NCBI GenBank assembly: GCA_024704175.1 | Contig: CP085629.1 | Location: 2,542,001-2,606,000 of the forward strand | Direction: 5' to 3' | Source: Paenibacillus sp. P25 | Lineage (GTDB): Bacteria; Bacillota; Bacilli; Paenibacillales; NBRC-103111 | Length of the DNA: 64,000 nucleotides | Shown: positions 26,371 through 36,089 of the stretch, in pieces | Position numbering within the stretch: the stretch's first letter is position 1 | Layout: each line of letters starts with the position of its first letter | The notes under the pieces: model-generated | Databases searched by the model: none | What the model was told of the DNA's origin: nothing | The model's input: only the letters and a program-made list of their open reading frames with translations | Position numbers and translations under genes: made by a program

Positions 26371-28793
26371 ATGAATTCGGAAAGTAAGATCCGGCACTGG
26401 TCTCCCCACATCGCAAGCATCATTTGATTATGGCCAAACCGGCCATACGGTGGCAGGATGCGCTTCCGGGCGGTAACGGACGGATCGGCGCCCTGGTGTA
26501 CGGCAATATCCAGGAGGATACGATTCTTATTAACCATGAGGAGCTGTGGTACGGCGGAATCACGCAAGACCTCCCCGATTTGTCGCAGCATTTGCCGGAG
26601 CTGAGAAGCCTGCTCGAAACCGGAAACTATTCGGAGGCCGACCGTTTCTTCCCCGATCTTATGAAGAAAGCCGGCTACCGCACCCGAACTTCCATGTTTC
26701 AGCCGGGTTTCGATCTGAAAGTGCGTCTTGCCCCGAGCGCCGCCTTCACTCATTACCGCAGGGAGCTGGACATGGAGACGGGCGAGATTACCGTGACCTG
26801 GAAGGAACAGGAAGCCTGCTTGTCGAAACGCCTCTTCGTTTCACGCCCGGACGATTTGGTCGTGTTGTCCGTCCGTTCCACCCTGCCGGCCGGCCTTCAT
26901 GCCGACTTTCAGCTGACAGTTCACCATCCTGAGGAAGTCTGCGGCCAAAGGCTTTGAGGAGCACTGTTTGGCGAAGGAAGACTCCGTTTCCGTTTGGGCC
27001 GTCAAGGCCGACGAGGGGCTGGAATATAGTGCGGCTGCACGGATCGTCCGGTGGGGCGGAACGGGCCGCGCCCAGGATGGCCGAAGTGTCGTCGACGCCG
27101 CAGAGGAGGTACTCGTGCTGGTCAAAGTAAACCCGAAGCGGGGCGGCGCGGACGCGTGCGAACGGTCGCTGGGCGAACTGTACGGAACCGAAGCCGATTA
27201 TGAGAGGTCGCTGGCCAGGCATATTCCTGCGCATCGCGGCTTGTTTTTAAGCGCGGGGATTGATTTGGAGGCTTCCGCTGAGAGCAGAGCCGCTACGAAC
27301 GAGTGGTCGCTGCTGGATGCCTATAGCGGAGCAGTACCGACTGCGCTCATCGAGCGGATGTATGATTACGGGCGGTATTTGCTGATTTCCAGCTCCCGCC
27401 CTGGCGGTCTGCCCGCGAATCTGCAGGGAATATGGAACGGAGACTATACCCCGGCCTGGAGCGGCGCATTTTTCAATAACGAAAATATCCAGATGAACTA
27501 CTGGCAGGCGCTGACCGGCCATATGGCGGAAACGTCGCTCCCGTTCTTCGATTTCTTCGATTCGTCGCTGCCCGACATGCGCAGGAACGCGCAGGCCTTC
27601 TATGGTCGCCGCGGCATCCTCAGCCCCCTGTTCGCGTCTCCGGAATCGGGGCTGAAGAAGAATCTCCAGCCCCATGTCGTCTATTGGACCGCCGGGGCCG
27701 GATGGCTCGCGCAGCATTATTACGATTACTGGCTGTTCACCGGGGACCGGACATTCCTGGAGCGGCGCGCCCTTCCGTTCCTCAAGGAATGCGCCCTGTT
27801 CTATGAAGATTTCTTCGTGGAGGGTCCGGACGGCAAATCTATTTCTTATCCCTCCAACTCACCGGAAAACCGGGCCAACGGCGCCTTTGAAGGCAGCGGC
27901 GGCGTATCGGTTTGCATCAACGCCACGATGGATTTTGCGGTGGCCAGAGAGGTGCTGACGAACTTGTGCCGTGCCTGCGAAGAGCTTGCGGCCGAGCAGG
28001 AATCGCTTCCACGCTGGAGAGCGATGCTGGGCAAGCCGCCGGATTACCAGATCAATGAGGACGGTGCGATCCGCGAATGGATGCATCCGGATTTCGAGGA
28101 TAACTACCACCATAGGCACTTGTCACATATTTACGGACTGTTTCCGGGCTTTGAAATTACAGCGGAATCCTCTCCCCGGCTGTTTGAGGCCTGCCGCATC
28201 GCCGTGGAGAAGAGGCTCGTGATCGGTCTCGGCCAGCAGACAGGCTGGTCTCTCGCCCATATGGCCAACATTTATGCCCGGCTCGGCGACGGAAACCGCG
28301 CCCTGGAATGCCTGGAGCTGCTCAGCCGTTCCTGCCTTGGCGACAACTTATTTACGTACCATAACGATTGGCGCAAGCAGGGCATTACAATGTCGCCCGG
28401 CAAATCCGTGTTCCAGATTGACGCCAATCTCGGATGGACGGCCGCGGTACAGGAAATGCTGCTGTTCTCGGCCCCCGGGTTGATCAAGCGCTGCCGGCCC
28501 TCCCTGATTCTTGGGTATGCGGGAGTTTTCAGCATTTTCAATGCCGCGGCGGGGTTGACGTTTCAATGGAATGGGATATGAGCAGACACTCCGCTTCCGT
28601 CACTCTTGCATCGCATCATGAGCAGGAACTGGAAATCGGCTTCCCCCTGGCGGTGAGCGCCGTGGAAACCGGGAATGGCGCGGAACCGCAGACCTTCCGC
28701 AAGAGGCCCCGTTACAGGAAAGCGAAGCTTGATAAGGATAAGGCGGTTACGTGGCGGCTCATTTTTCACCGTAAAGAATCACATGAAATCTAA
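26371..28793 (+). CDS. GH95 alpha-L-fucosidase-like glycosidase, three frameshifts
   Basis: Large (about 800-residue) glycosidase of family GH95, which hydrolyses alpha-1,2-L-fucosides or related L-galactosides. Seen in order: PAIRWQDALPGGNGRIGALV and EELWYGG (N-terminal domain), LPANLQGIWNGDYTPAW, NENIQMNYWQALTGHMAE, SYPSNSPEN, HHRHLSHIYGLFPGFEI and KSVFQIDANLGWTAAVQEML. Breaks occur at a C4 run (26404-26407), about 26935 and about 28475. Corrections restore SPHRKHHLIMAKPA, SAAKGFEEHC and LPALPDSWVCGSF. There is no signal peptide, so it is probably cytoplasmic. It is followed 11 bases later by a sugar-binding lipoprotein gene. Confidence 0.85.
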
Positions 28794-28804
28794 GGAGGTC
28801 CTTC

Positions 28805-30103
28805 ATGAATAAGACATTTCGCATGGCCCTAGCCTCTATGCTGATGGTCCCCCTGCTTCCGGGCTGCTCCGGACAGCCTGCGGGAAAGCCCGATCAGGCC
28901 GCCCCGGAAGGGAAATCCATCCGTACGGACCCGGTTACCCTCACGGTTTGGGCCAGCATGTCCGAGGAAGTGTTCAGGAAGCAGGTCGTCGAGCCCGTCC
29001 AGCTCAAATATCCTCATATCAGCCTGAAGATGGTTTCGACGGAAAATAAAATGGCGGATTTGGTCGCGAGCGGGAACGTGCCGGATATCATTACGGATTC
29101 GATTTCTTCCATTCCCAAGTACCAGGACCTTAGTCTTGCCGAAGATTTGGCTCCCTATATCAAAGCCTACAATGTGGATCTCAGCCGGATGGATCCGGTC
29201 GTGCTGGATACGGTGCGCCAAGCGTCCGGGAATGGGAAGCTGTCGGGACTCCCGGTATCGGGCAACGCGGTCATGCTGTATTACAACAAGGACATCTTCG
29301 ACCGGTTTAACGCCCCTTATCCGAAGGACGGCATGACCTGGGATGAGATTTACGAGCTCGCCAAAAAAGTAACCCGTTCCGAAGGCGGCGTAACGTACCG
29401 GGGCTTCGACTTCCAGGATAGCTTCCAGTTTACGGCCAACCAGCTCTCGCCGCCCGTTGTGGATGCCGGAACGAAGAAGGCCGTCGTCAACAATGAGAAG
29501 TGGAAGAAATTATTCGAAAATTACGCCCGCTTCTATACGATTCCGGGGAATGAAGTGAACGATAAAACGTACGGCAAGGGACTCGACCAGTTTGTGAAGG
29601 ACAAAACCCTCGCCATGTACGCGACAAGCTCCATCTTCTCCCGGTCGCCGGATGCGGTAAAGAATGGGCTGAATTTTGACGTAGTGACGCTTCCTTCCTT
29701 TGCCGAGGCGCCCGGTACGACGACGCAAGTGGACGGAGGCCTGCGGATCGTAAGCACGACCGGTGCGAACAAGGACCAGGCGTTCCTCGCCGTCTCCGCC
29801 ATGCTCTCGGAGGATGCGCAGCGTTACGTCACCCGAAACGGCGACCTGACGGTGCTTAAAGAAAAGAGCATCATGGAGGAATTCGGCAAAGAGATCGAAG
29901 TGCTGAAGGACCGCAACCGTCTTTCGTTCATTAAGAGCAAGCCCGCGGCCCCTTCGCCTTCGTTTACCAAATACGATTCCTCGGCCTATTCCATCGTCAG
30001 AGCGCAGTTTAAGAAAATGGTGCTGACGCAAGCCGACGTCAATACGATTCTCCGGGAAACCGAAGATCTGGTTGATAAAGCCATCGCCGACGCATCCAAA
30101 TAA
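28805..30103 (+). CDS. extracellular solute-binding lipoprotein (sugar ABC type), orphan
   Basis: A 432-residue lipoprotein with a lipobox in LLPGCSG (Cys near residue 21) and a family-1 solute-binding fold (TVWASMSEEVFRKQVV, GNVPDIITDS, MLYYNKDIFDRFNAPYPKDGMTWDE, STTGANKDQAFLAVSAMLS). It would capture an oligosaccharide outside the cell for ABC import. There are no permease or ATPase genes beside it. It is placed right after the GH95 gene, suggesting a fucose-containing or plant-derived ligand. It closely resembles the tandem lipoproteins at 54.7 and 56.0 kb. Intact frame. Confidence 0.85.
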   Translation: MNKTFRMALASMLMVPLLPGCSGQPAGKPDQAAPEGKSIRTDPVTLTVWASMSEEVFRKQVVEPVQLKYPHISLKMVSTENKMADLVASGNVPDIITDSISSIPKYQDLSLAEDLAPYIKAYNVDLSRMDPVVLDTVRQASGNGKLSGLPVSGNAVMLYYNKDIFDRFNAPYPKDGMTWDEIYELAKKVTRSEGGVTYRGFDFQDSFQFTANQLSPPVVDAGTKKAVVNNEKWKKLFENYARFYTIPGNEVNDKTYGKGLDQFVKDKTLAMYATSSIFSRSPDAVKNGLNFDVVTLPSFAEAPGTTTQVDGGLRIVSTTGANKDQAFLAVSAMLSEDAQRYVTRNGDLTVLKEKSIMEEFGKEIEVLKDRNRLSFIKSKPAAPSPSFTKYDSSAYSIVRAQFKKMVLTQADVNTILRETEDLVDKAIADASK

Positions 30104-30142
30104 GCCGATGAAGTACCGTGAACGCGGGTGTTGGACGCAAAC

Positions 30143-30175
30143 AAGCGGCTCGCCCGTGAGGACAGCCGCTTCTTC
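30143..30175 (+). terminator. rho-independent terminator
   Basis: AAGCGGCT / AGCCGCTT stem with a 13-base loop and a CTTCTTCTCC tail after the binding-lipoprotein gene. Confidence 0.6.
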
Positions 30176-30207
30176 TCCTGCTGACAACCTTTCAGATTCA
30201 AATCATT

Positions 30208-31089
30208 TCATGCCGGGCCGCTGACCTGGCTCAGGATCGGTTTGATATAATTCAGCGACCGGGTCCGGTCGGCATGATGCTGCCGGGAGTTGCACTCCGC
30301 CGATATTTTTCCTTTGTAACCGCTCTCAACAAGCTGTTCAAACAATTCGGCAAAGCGTACCCCGTCGGCCGCGCTCCCGTCCGGGTAGCTCCTATCCCAC
30401 TCGGCGTAATGGACGTGGGCGAGCAGCCCTTTCTTCACGGCCGGAGAGATCATCTCGTACGATTCGTTCTCCAGATGCATGTGATAAGCGTCTGCAAGCA
30501 CGCGGATATTCGGCAAATGGAGGTCCTCGGCGATGGCTACCGCTTCGCTTACCTTGTTCAGGACGTTGCACTCCTGGCGGTTCAGCGGTTCGATGGCGAT
30601 CGTAATGCCGTACTTCGAAGCCGGAAGACTGCACTCCATCAGGAAGTCTTTGATCTGCTCGAGCGCCTCTTCTTGCGGAAAATCGTCCGGTCTTCTTCTC
30701 GCCCCGCCGCCGCCGAACACGATGATTTCCCCGCCGACGGCATGAACCCTCTTCAAAGCGCGCTCCGCATAAGCCAGCGCGGCGTCCTGATCCGCGGACG
30801 GTCCGGTTAACCTGAATGAAGGCGGAATAAAGCTGTTGAAGGCGGGGATGCGAATTTCGGCCTCATCCAGCCGCTCCGCTTCCCGTGAGAAATCGGCCTC
30901 GGACAGCTGCATTAAGGCGCCTACGGTAAGCTCGGCAAAATCGTAGCCGGCCCGGAGCGTCTCTTTGATTTCCTCCGCAAATAGCGACTTCCCGTCATTC
31001 TCCTGCACAGCCGCCTGATCACCCTGATACGCAAATGAGCCGGAAGGCAGGCAGCGACCTAATGCCGGCGGACGTTTTAGATTTCTCAC
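30208..31089 (-). CDS. sugar phosphate isomerase/epimerase (xylose-isomerase-like TIM barrel)
   Basis: A 293-residue TIM-barrel protein of the AP-endonuclease-2/xylose-isomerase-like superfamily. Metal ligands and strands are visible in GGEIIVFGGGGARRRP, GITIAIEPLNRQECNVL, NIRVLADAYHMHLE, LLAHVHYAEWDRSYP and GKISAECNSRQH. Enzymes of this type isomerise or epimerise ketoses or sugar acids; the substrate is unknown. The GTG start at 31089 follows GGGAGAGAGG. It converges with the binding-lipoprotein gene, so it is in a separate transcript but in a carbohydrate context. Confidence 0.8.
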   Translation of the reverse strand: MRNLKRPPALGRCLPSGSFAYQGDQAAVQENDGKSLFAEEIKETLRAGYDFAELTVGALMQLSEADFSREAERLDEAEIRIPAFNSFIPPSFRLTGPSADQDAALAYAERALKRVHAVGGEIIVFGGGGARRRPDDFPQEEALEQIKDFLMECSLPASKYGITIAIEPLNRQECNVLNKVSEAVAIAEDLHLPNIRVLADAYHMHLENESYEMISPAVKKGLLAHVHYAEWDRSYPDGSAADGVRFAELFEQLVESGYKGKISAECNSRQHHADRTRSLNYIKPILSQVSGPA

Positions 31090-31235
31090 TTCGGCCTCTC
31101 TCCCTTCATCCTTCGATTATAGCAAATCCGAAAGCGCGAAACCTAGGGGGTTTGCGCGAAGTTTATAGGGCTAATCGATTATTTTAGCAAGGACTAAGGG
31201 AGAGACCTGTCGGAAAAAAGCGGCTGCAAGGCAAA

Positions 31236-31268
31236 AGAAACAAGCCTGCTCTTCAAGAGTCAGGCTTG
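31236..31268 (-). terminator. terminator of the small gene at 31296
   Basis: CAAGCCTG / CAGGCTTG hairpin followed on the reverse strand by TTTCTTTT. The adjoining stretch 31090-31235 shows no ORF. Confidence 0.7.
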
Positions 31269-31295
31269 CTCCAAGTCTTCGCGCACAGCGGGAAG

Positions 31296-31433
31296 TCAAA
31301 TCGACGGGCGGTTCGGCGCATGCTTATCCTTATGATACGTAGGCATCGTCGATCCGGCGATATTTTCCACAGCTTGATTCGATTCGGCCCTCATGGACTG
31401 CAGCTTTTGCTTCAACCCTCTATTTCTTCCCAT
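31296..31433 (-). CDS. 45-residue small basic protein
   Basis: Short gene supported by a near-ideal ribosome site (GGGAGG, seven bases before ATG 31433) and a terminator 28 bases past the stop. The product starts MGRNRGLKQKLQSMRAES and ends DKHAPNRPSI. It is basic, soluble and Gln/Asn/Arg-rich, with no cysteine or membrane segment. The family is not recognised. Size and composition recall small sporulation-associated proteins, but this is a guess. Confidence 0.55.
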   Translation of the reverse strand: MGRNRGLKQKLQSMRAESNQAVENIAGSTMPTYHKDKHAPNRPSI

Positions 31434-31518
31434 GCGATTCCCTCCCAAAGATTAGGATGGTGAAGACGCCTATAGTATGCCACCTGCGGCCCGCCTTGCA
31501 TGCCCGCAAGCGGGAGCA

Positions 31519-32338
31519 TTATTTGGAAATCAGGTCCGGTACGGTGAGGAAGGAGTAGCCTTCTTTTTTAAGATAGGCGATGATTTGCGGCAGAGCCTCC
31601 ACGGTATTGGCCAGGTTCCCGCCCTTGCCTCCGGCGCTGTGCTGCAAAATAATGGCTCCCGGCCGCATCTCTTTCTTCAGTGTGGCCATGATGCCGGCGG
31701 CGCTCTTCCCTTCCCAATCCTGCGTATCCACCGACCAGCCGATAATTTGATGCCCCGTGGAGACCGCATCCGTGAGGACATCCCGGGATATCGCCCCGTA
31801 AGGGGCGCGGAACAGCCTGCGGCGCTTCGCCGGTGATATTCTTAATCACATCGTCCACGCGGACAATTTCCTCCCTCACCTGGTCTTCCGGAAGCTTGCT
31901 CAGATCGGAATGGTCCCAGGAATGGTTGCCGATCGCGTGGCCTTCCTCGTGGATTCGCTTCACGATTTGCGGATATTTCGCGGCATGCTGCCCGATCAGG
32001 AAGAAGGTGGCGTGTACATGCTGCTCCTTGAGTATATCCAGAATCCGGGCCGTATATTTTCCGTCCGGGCCGTCGTCGAAGGTCAGTGCGACGATCTTCG
32101 CCCCCTTGGCCGGCACCGAATAAATCACATTCTTGTTGCCCTTGGCCTGAAACACGCTTTCATCCGGGCCTTGAGCGGCCGTCTTCACTGGAGCGGCAGG
32201 CTCCGGCGCCGCGGCTTCGATCTTCGTAGGCGCGGCCTGCTGAACGGCGGTCTGCTGCCCGAGAGCGGGCTTCTCGCCGCACCCGGCTGTCAGCAGTAAT
32301 GGGGATAATGCGACAATAGACCATAAACGCTTCTTCAT
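31519..32338 (-). CDS. polysaccharide deacetylase lipoprotein (NodB domain), one frameshift
   Basis: Exported carbohydrate esterase (CE4) that removes acetyl groups from peptidoglycan or another N-acetylated glycan. A lipobox lies in LLLTAGCGE, followed by an Ala/Pro-rich spacer and the NodB domain: IVALTFDDGPDGKYT (catalytic and metal Asp), HSWDHSDL (metal His pair), RLFRAPYGAIS, GWSVDTQDWEG and ILQHSAGGKGG (catalytic His). The frame is shifted at about 31815-31825; past it the APYG motif reads correctly. The start is at 32338. Monocistronic as far as visible. Confidence 0.85.
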
Positions 32339-32494
32339 TGGACTTCACTTCTTTCGAATGCTGTCGGTTCGTATCTTTCTATTATAAGGAAAAGAACGCC
32401 ATTTGTCGCTCCTTGAAATATTTTGGAGGCAAAAATAGGCCTTAAGTTTTATCTCCCCGCTCCTTGCGGACCCCAGCACCATCTTTTGTCCGAT

Positions 32495-32557
32495 AGTTTG
32501 TTTATTCAATTTACAAACTTCCGCAATAGTGATATGATGGGCTTGAAAACGTTTCGA
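32495..32557 (+). promoter_or_regulatory. xylA promoter with XylR-type operator and cre-like site
   Basis: TTTACA (32510-32515), 17 bp, TATGAT (32533-32538). The inverted repeat AGTTTGT-N11-ACAAACT (32495-32519) overlaps the -35 and has the half-sites of Bacillus XylR operators. TGAAAACGTTTCGA (32544-32557), just downstream of the -10, resembles a CcpA site. Together they predict xylose induction and glucose repression. Confidence 0.7.
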
Positions 32558-32591
32558 ACCTATCTTATTCCCCTAATCCGGAGGTATGATC

Positions 32592-33908
32592 ATGAGTTAT
32601 TTCGGCAATGTGCAAAAGATCAAGTATGAAGGCAAAGAGTCCACCAATCCGCTTGCTTTCAAATTTTACAACCCGGATCAAGTGATTCTCGGCAAAACCA
32701 TGCGCGAGCATCTGCGGTTTGCCGTAGCTTACTGGCACTCCTTCACGGCCAACGGCTCCGACCCGTTCGGCGTCGGCACGGCGGTGCGCGGCTGGGACCG
32801 CTATACCGGGATGGATCTGGCGAAAGCGCGCGTGGACGCCTGCTTCGAGCTGCTGAATATCCTGGACGTCGACTATTTCTGCTTCCATGACCGCGATATC
32901 GCTCCGGAAGGCGCAAATCTTCAGGAAACGAACCAGAACCTCGACACGATCGTGGCGCAAATTAAGGACAACATGAAATCGACCGGCAAAAAGCTGCTCT
33001 GGAATACGGCCAACATGTTCACGAATCCCCGTTTCGTGCACGGCGCGGCTACGACTTCCAACGCGGACGTATTCGCCTATGCAGCGGCTCAAGTGAAGAA
33101 AGCGCTGGAGCACGGCAAAGAGCTCGGCGCCGAGAACTATGTATTCTGGGGCGGCCGGGAAGGCTATGAGACGCTGCTGAATACGGATATGGGGCTCGAG
33201 CTCGACAACCTGGCCCGCTTCATGCACATGGCGGTCGATTATGCCAAAGAAATCGGCTTCGACGCCCAATTCCTGATCGAACCGAAGCCGAAAGAGCCTA
33301 GCAAGCACCAGTACGATTTTGACGCGGCTACGGCGCTCGCTTTCCTGCAGAAGTATGACCTGCTGCGCCACTTCAAGCTGAACATCGAAGCCAACCATGC
33401 CACACTGGCAGGACACACGTTCGAGCATGAGCTCCGCGTAGCGCGCCTGAACGGAGCGCTCGGTTCGATCGACGCCAACCAGGGCGACATGCTGCTCGGC
33501 TGGGATACGGACGAGTTCCCGACCGATCTGTACTCCACGACCCTGGCGATGTACGAAATCCTGCAGAACGAAGGCGGCATCGGCCGCGGCGGCGTGAACT
33601 TCGATGCCAAGGTGCGCCGGAGCTCCTTTGAAACGGTGGATGTGATTTATGCCCATATCGCCGGTATGGATGCTTTCGCAAGAGGCCTTCAAGTGGCGGC
33701 GAAGCTGATCGAAGACCGTGTGCTCGAGAACGTGATCGAGCAGCGCTATGCCTCCTTCAAAACCGGCATCGGCGCCGACATCGTTTCCGGCAAAGCCGAT
33801 TTCCGCTCGCTCGAAGCCTACGCACTGCAGAACAAGCCGATCGTCAATGAATCCGGCCGTTTGGAGCTGATCAAGGCTACGCTGAATCAATATCTCTTGA
33901 ATGCGTAA
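32592..33908 (+). CDS. xylA: xylose isomerase
   Basis: Cytoplasmic metal-dependent isomerase converting D-xylose to D-xylulose. The intact 438-residue protein starts [30 protein letters not shown]. It contains the active-site His in [31 protein letters not shown], metal ligands in [17 protein letters not shown] and [17 protein letters not shown], and [20 protein letters not shown] 32592 is chosen over ATG 32586 because GGAGG sits seven bases before it. No xylB or xylR is adjacent; the operator upstream implies a XylR encoded elsewhere. Confidence 0.97.
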   Translation: MSYFGNVQKIKYEGKESTNPLAFKFYNPDQVILGKTMREHLRFAVAYWHSFTANGSDPFGVGTAVRGWDRYTGMDLAKARVDACFELLNILDVDYFCFHDRDIAPEGANLQETNQNLDTIVAQIKDNMKSTGKKLLWNTANMFTNPRFVHGAATTSNADVFAYAAAQVKKALEHGKELGAENYVFWGGREGYETLLNTDMGLELDNLARFMHMAVDYAKEIGFDAQFLIEPKPKEPSKHQYDFDAATALAFLQKYDLLRHFKLNIEANHATLAGHTFEHELRVARLNGALGSIDANQGDMLLGWDTDEFPTDLYSTTLAMYEILQNEGGIGRGGVNFDAKVRRSSFETVDVIYAHIAGMDAFARGLQVAAKLIEDRVLENVIEQRYASFKTGIGADIVSGKADFRSLEAYALQNKPIVNESGRLELIKATLNQYLLNA

Positions 33909-33963
33909 CAGACCGGAGTTCTTACAATAAGAATATTGCCGCAGGAAAGAAAAAGAATGAAAA

Positions 33964-34005
33964 AAGGGGCTGTCCGAAAAGTCAATTTACGAATTTTCAG
34001 CCCCC
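33964..34005. repeat. hairpin GGGGCTG...CAGCCCC after xylA
   Basis: GGGGCTG-tcc-GAAAA is imperfectly mirrored by TTTTCAGCCCC. It lacks a T run, so it is not a standard terminator. The GGGGCTGTCCGAAAAGTC arm resembles the ends of some insertion elements, but no transposase remains here. Confidence 0.4.
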
Positions 34006-34030
34006 ACTGAAAGATATAGATTTCACGGAT

Positions 34031-34082
34031 AAAAAAGAACCTTCATCTCCACTTTGCAGGCGGATTTGAAGGTTCTTTTTTT
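34031..34082. terminator. bidirectional terminator between xylA and the ABC operon
   Basis: AAGAACCTTCA / TGAAGGTTCTT stem flanked by A6 and T7 runs, so it works on both strands. Its right edge touches the ATPase stop codon. Confidence 0.85.
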
Positions 34083-35245
34083 CAAGAAACAAGAACAGGC
34101 CCGGGAGATGGCGTAATTATCGAATATTGTCCGCTCAGCGGAATCCGGCGTTCCGATTCTCCCTGTTCAAACCAATGAAGCTGCTCAAAAGGCACGAAAA
34201 CCGAAGCCGCCGAATGGGGCGGGATACTTACCGGCCGAGGCATGGCGATCTGCAAACGGTGTTGCTGTACCGCTACATGATGGACAAACACCGCTCCCAA
34301 ATACTCGCTGCGTAAATATTCGCCTTCTATCGTAATGCCGGCTCCGCCGTTAAAGCCGACATCATCCGGCCCCTGCAGGACGGCCCCTTCCGGCCGAATC
34401 CCCAGCCAAGCCTCGTGCTCTATGTTCTGCCGTAATTCAGACATCATACCGGGAGGGAGAATAAGCGATTGCCCGGCTAAAACCATTCCGTTATCTCCAA
34501 TGTGTACTGGCAGCATGTTCATCTGAGGATTACCGATAAACGTCGCCACAAAACGGTTAGCCGGATGGTTATAAATCTCGCCCGGCGTACCGATTTGCTG
34601 GACCTGGCCCTTATTCAGCACGGCGATCCTCTGTCCGATCGTCATTGCTTCTACTTGGTCATGAGTGACATAAACCATGGTCGAGGGATACGTCTCATGC
34701 AGATCGACGAGCTCATTTCGCGCTCCGGTACGCAGCTGGGCGTCCAAATTCGAAAGCGGCTCATCCAACAGAAAGTACGGGGACTGCTGTACGATCGCCC
34801 GGCCCAGCGCTACACGCTGGCGTTGGCCACCCGAAAGCTCCCGAGGCTTTCGTTCGAGAAGAGCGCCCAAACCCAGTTTATCCGCCGCCGCCAGAATCCG
34901 CTTGCCGATCTCCGCTTTGGAAAGCTTGCGCATTTTCAGTGAAAATGCCATATTCTCAAAAACCGTCATATGCGGGTACAAAGCGTAATTCTGAAACACC
35001 ATCGCAACGTTGCGTTCTCTGGCGTCGATATCATTCACCATACGGCCGCCCATATAAATCTTTCCCGTTGCCGGCTGCTCGAGCCCGGCAATCATGCGCA
35101 TGATCGTCGTTTTGCCGCAGCCCGAAGGGCCGAGCAGCACCAGCCTTTCGCCGCTTGCAATTTCAAGATCCAGCGAGGGAATGACGGTTACCGCTCCAAA
35201 CTTTTTGCATACCGATTCAAACCGTATACCAAATGGCTGTGGCAA
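34082..35245 (-). CDS. sugar ABC transporter ATPase (MsmX/UgpC type)
   Basis: Cytoplasmic ATPase of a carbohydrate importer. Walker A LLGPSGCGKTT, the signature ELSGGQRQRVALGRAI, Walker B YFLLDEPLSNLDAQLR and a switch His in VYVTHDQVEAMTIG are all present, then a C-terminal TOBE-like regulatory region (LGIRPEGAVLQG). TTG at 35245 is chosen because GGAGGTG lies six bases upstream; the longer frame starts inside that site. It is last in an operon with two permeases, an isomerase and a binding protein. Many Firmicute sugar importers lack their own ATPase, so a dedicated one is notable. Confidence 0.9.
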   Translation of the reverse strand: MPQPFGIRFESVCKKFGAVTVIPSLDLEIASGERLVLLGPSGCGKTTIMRMIAGLEQPATGKIYMGGRMVNDIDARERNVAMVFQNYALYPHMTVFENMAFSLKMRKLSKAEIGKRILAAADKLGLGALLERKPRELSGGQRQRVALGRAIVQQSPYFLLDEPLSNLDAQLRTGARNELVDLHETYPSTMVYVTHDQVEAMTIGQRIAVLNKGQVQQIGTPGEIYNHPANRFVATFIGNPQMNMLPVHIGDNGMVLAGQSLILPPGMMSELRQNIEHEAWLGIRPEGAVLQGPDDVGFNGGAGITIEGEYLRSEYLGAVFVHHVAVQQHRLQIAMPRPVSIPPHSAASVFVPFEQLHWFEQGESERRIPLSGQYSIITPSPGPVLVS

Positions 35246-35269
35246 TGCCTTCACCTCCAAATAACCTGG

Positions 35270-36089
35270 CTAACCTTTCACTCCGGTGCTCATAAAACTG
35301 TTAATGATCTGCCGGTTTACGATGAGAAAAACAATCAAAGGCGGCAGCTGAGGCCAACATGGCAACGGCCATCATCGGTCCCCAGGAAGTCCCGCCCTCG
35401 CCGCTGATAAACAGCTGAAGAGCTAGTGGAATCGTGAACATATTTTTATCGTTGATCACAAGCGGCGGCCAGAAGTATTCATTCCACACGTTGATAAAAA
35501 TTAAAATCCCCAGCGCGAGGATCGACGGACGCACAACCGGAAACGTAATTTTCCACAGGATGTGCCAATCTCCCGCTCCGCCTACTTTCGCCGATTCAAA
35601 AAGACTTAACGGGATAGAGCGGAACGTTTGCCGAAGCAGAAATACACCCATCCCGCTGGCCAATTGCGGAGCAATTACGCCGGCGTACGAATTCAACCAG
35701 CCTAGCTTGCCGACCAGCAAATAATTGGGAATCATCGTCACTTCAAACGGAATGAGCATGCTGGCCACCACCACATAGAACAAAAACTGGCGTCCCGCAA
35801 ATTCAAAGCGCGTAAACGCATAAGCGGCCAATATGCCGGTAAACAATTGGAAAGCCGTCACGATGCAAGCGATAAGCGGCGAGTTGGTCATGTAACGGAG
35901 CATCGGCACCGAATTCATCACATAGAACACGTTTTGCAGCGTGAAAGGATGCGGAATCGGATTCAAAAACTCGTTAAAAATTTGATCGGCCTGTTTAAAT
36001 GCGGTGCTGAACATCCAAATCAAAGGGAAAAAGCTGCACAGCAAGCAGAGCAGGAGAAGGAGGCTCCAGCCATTCACTTTAATTCTCAT
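35270..36089 (-). CDS. sugar ABC permease (MalG type), one frameshift
   Basis: Inner-membrane permease of about 270 residues with six helices. It contains FSTAFKQADQIF, the EAA loop around SLFESAKVGGAGDWHILWKITFPVVRP, and NVWNEYFWPPL. The last 25 residues are in another frame: one base change at about 35345 gives APPLIVFLIVNRQIINSFMSTGVKG, the normal family ending, with a stop at 35270. ATG 36089 follows GGAGGG and overlaps the upstream permease by 11 bases. Part of the five-gene importer operon. Confidence 0.9.

Noticed and set aside
32565..33890. 441-codon frame antisense to xylA
   Set aside because: xylA is unmistakable; the opposite frame has no family features and no ribosome site.
33964..34005. 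Insertion-element end after xylA
   Set aside because: The GGGGCTGTCCGAAAAGTC-like arm is suggestive, but there is no transposase, partner end or target duplication.
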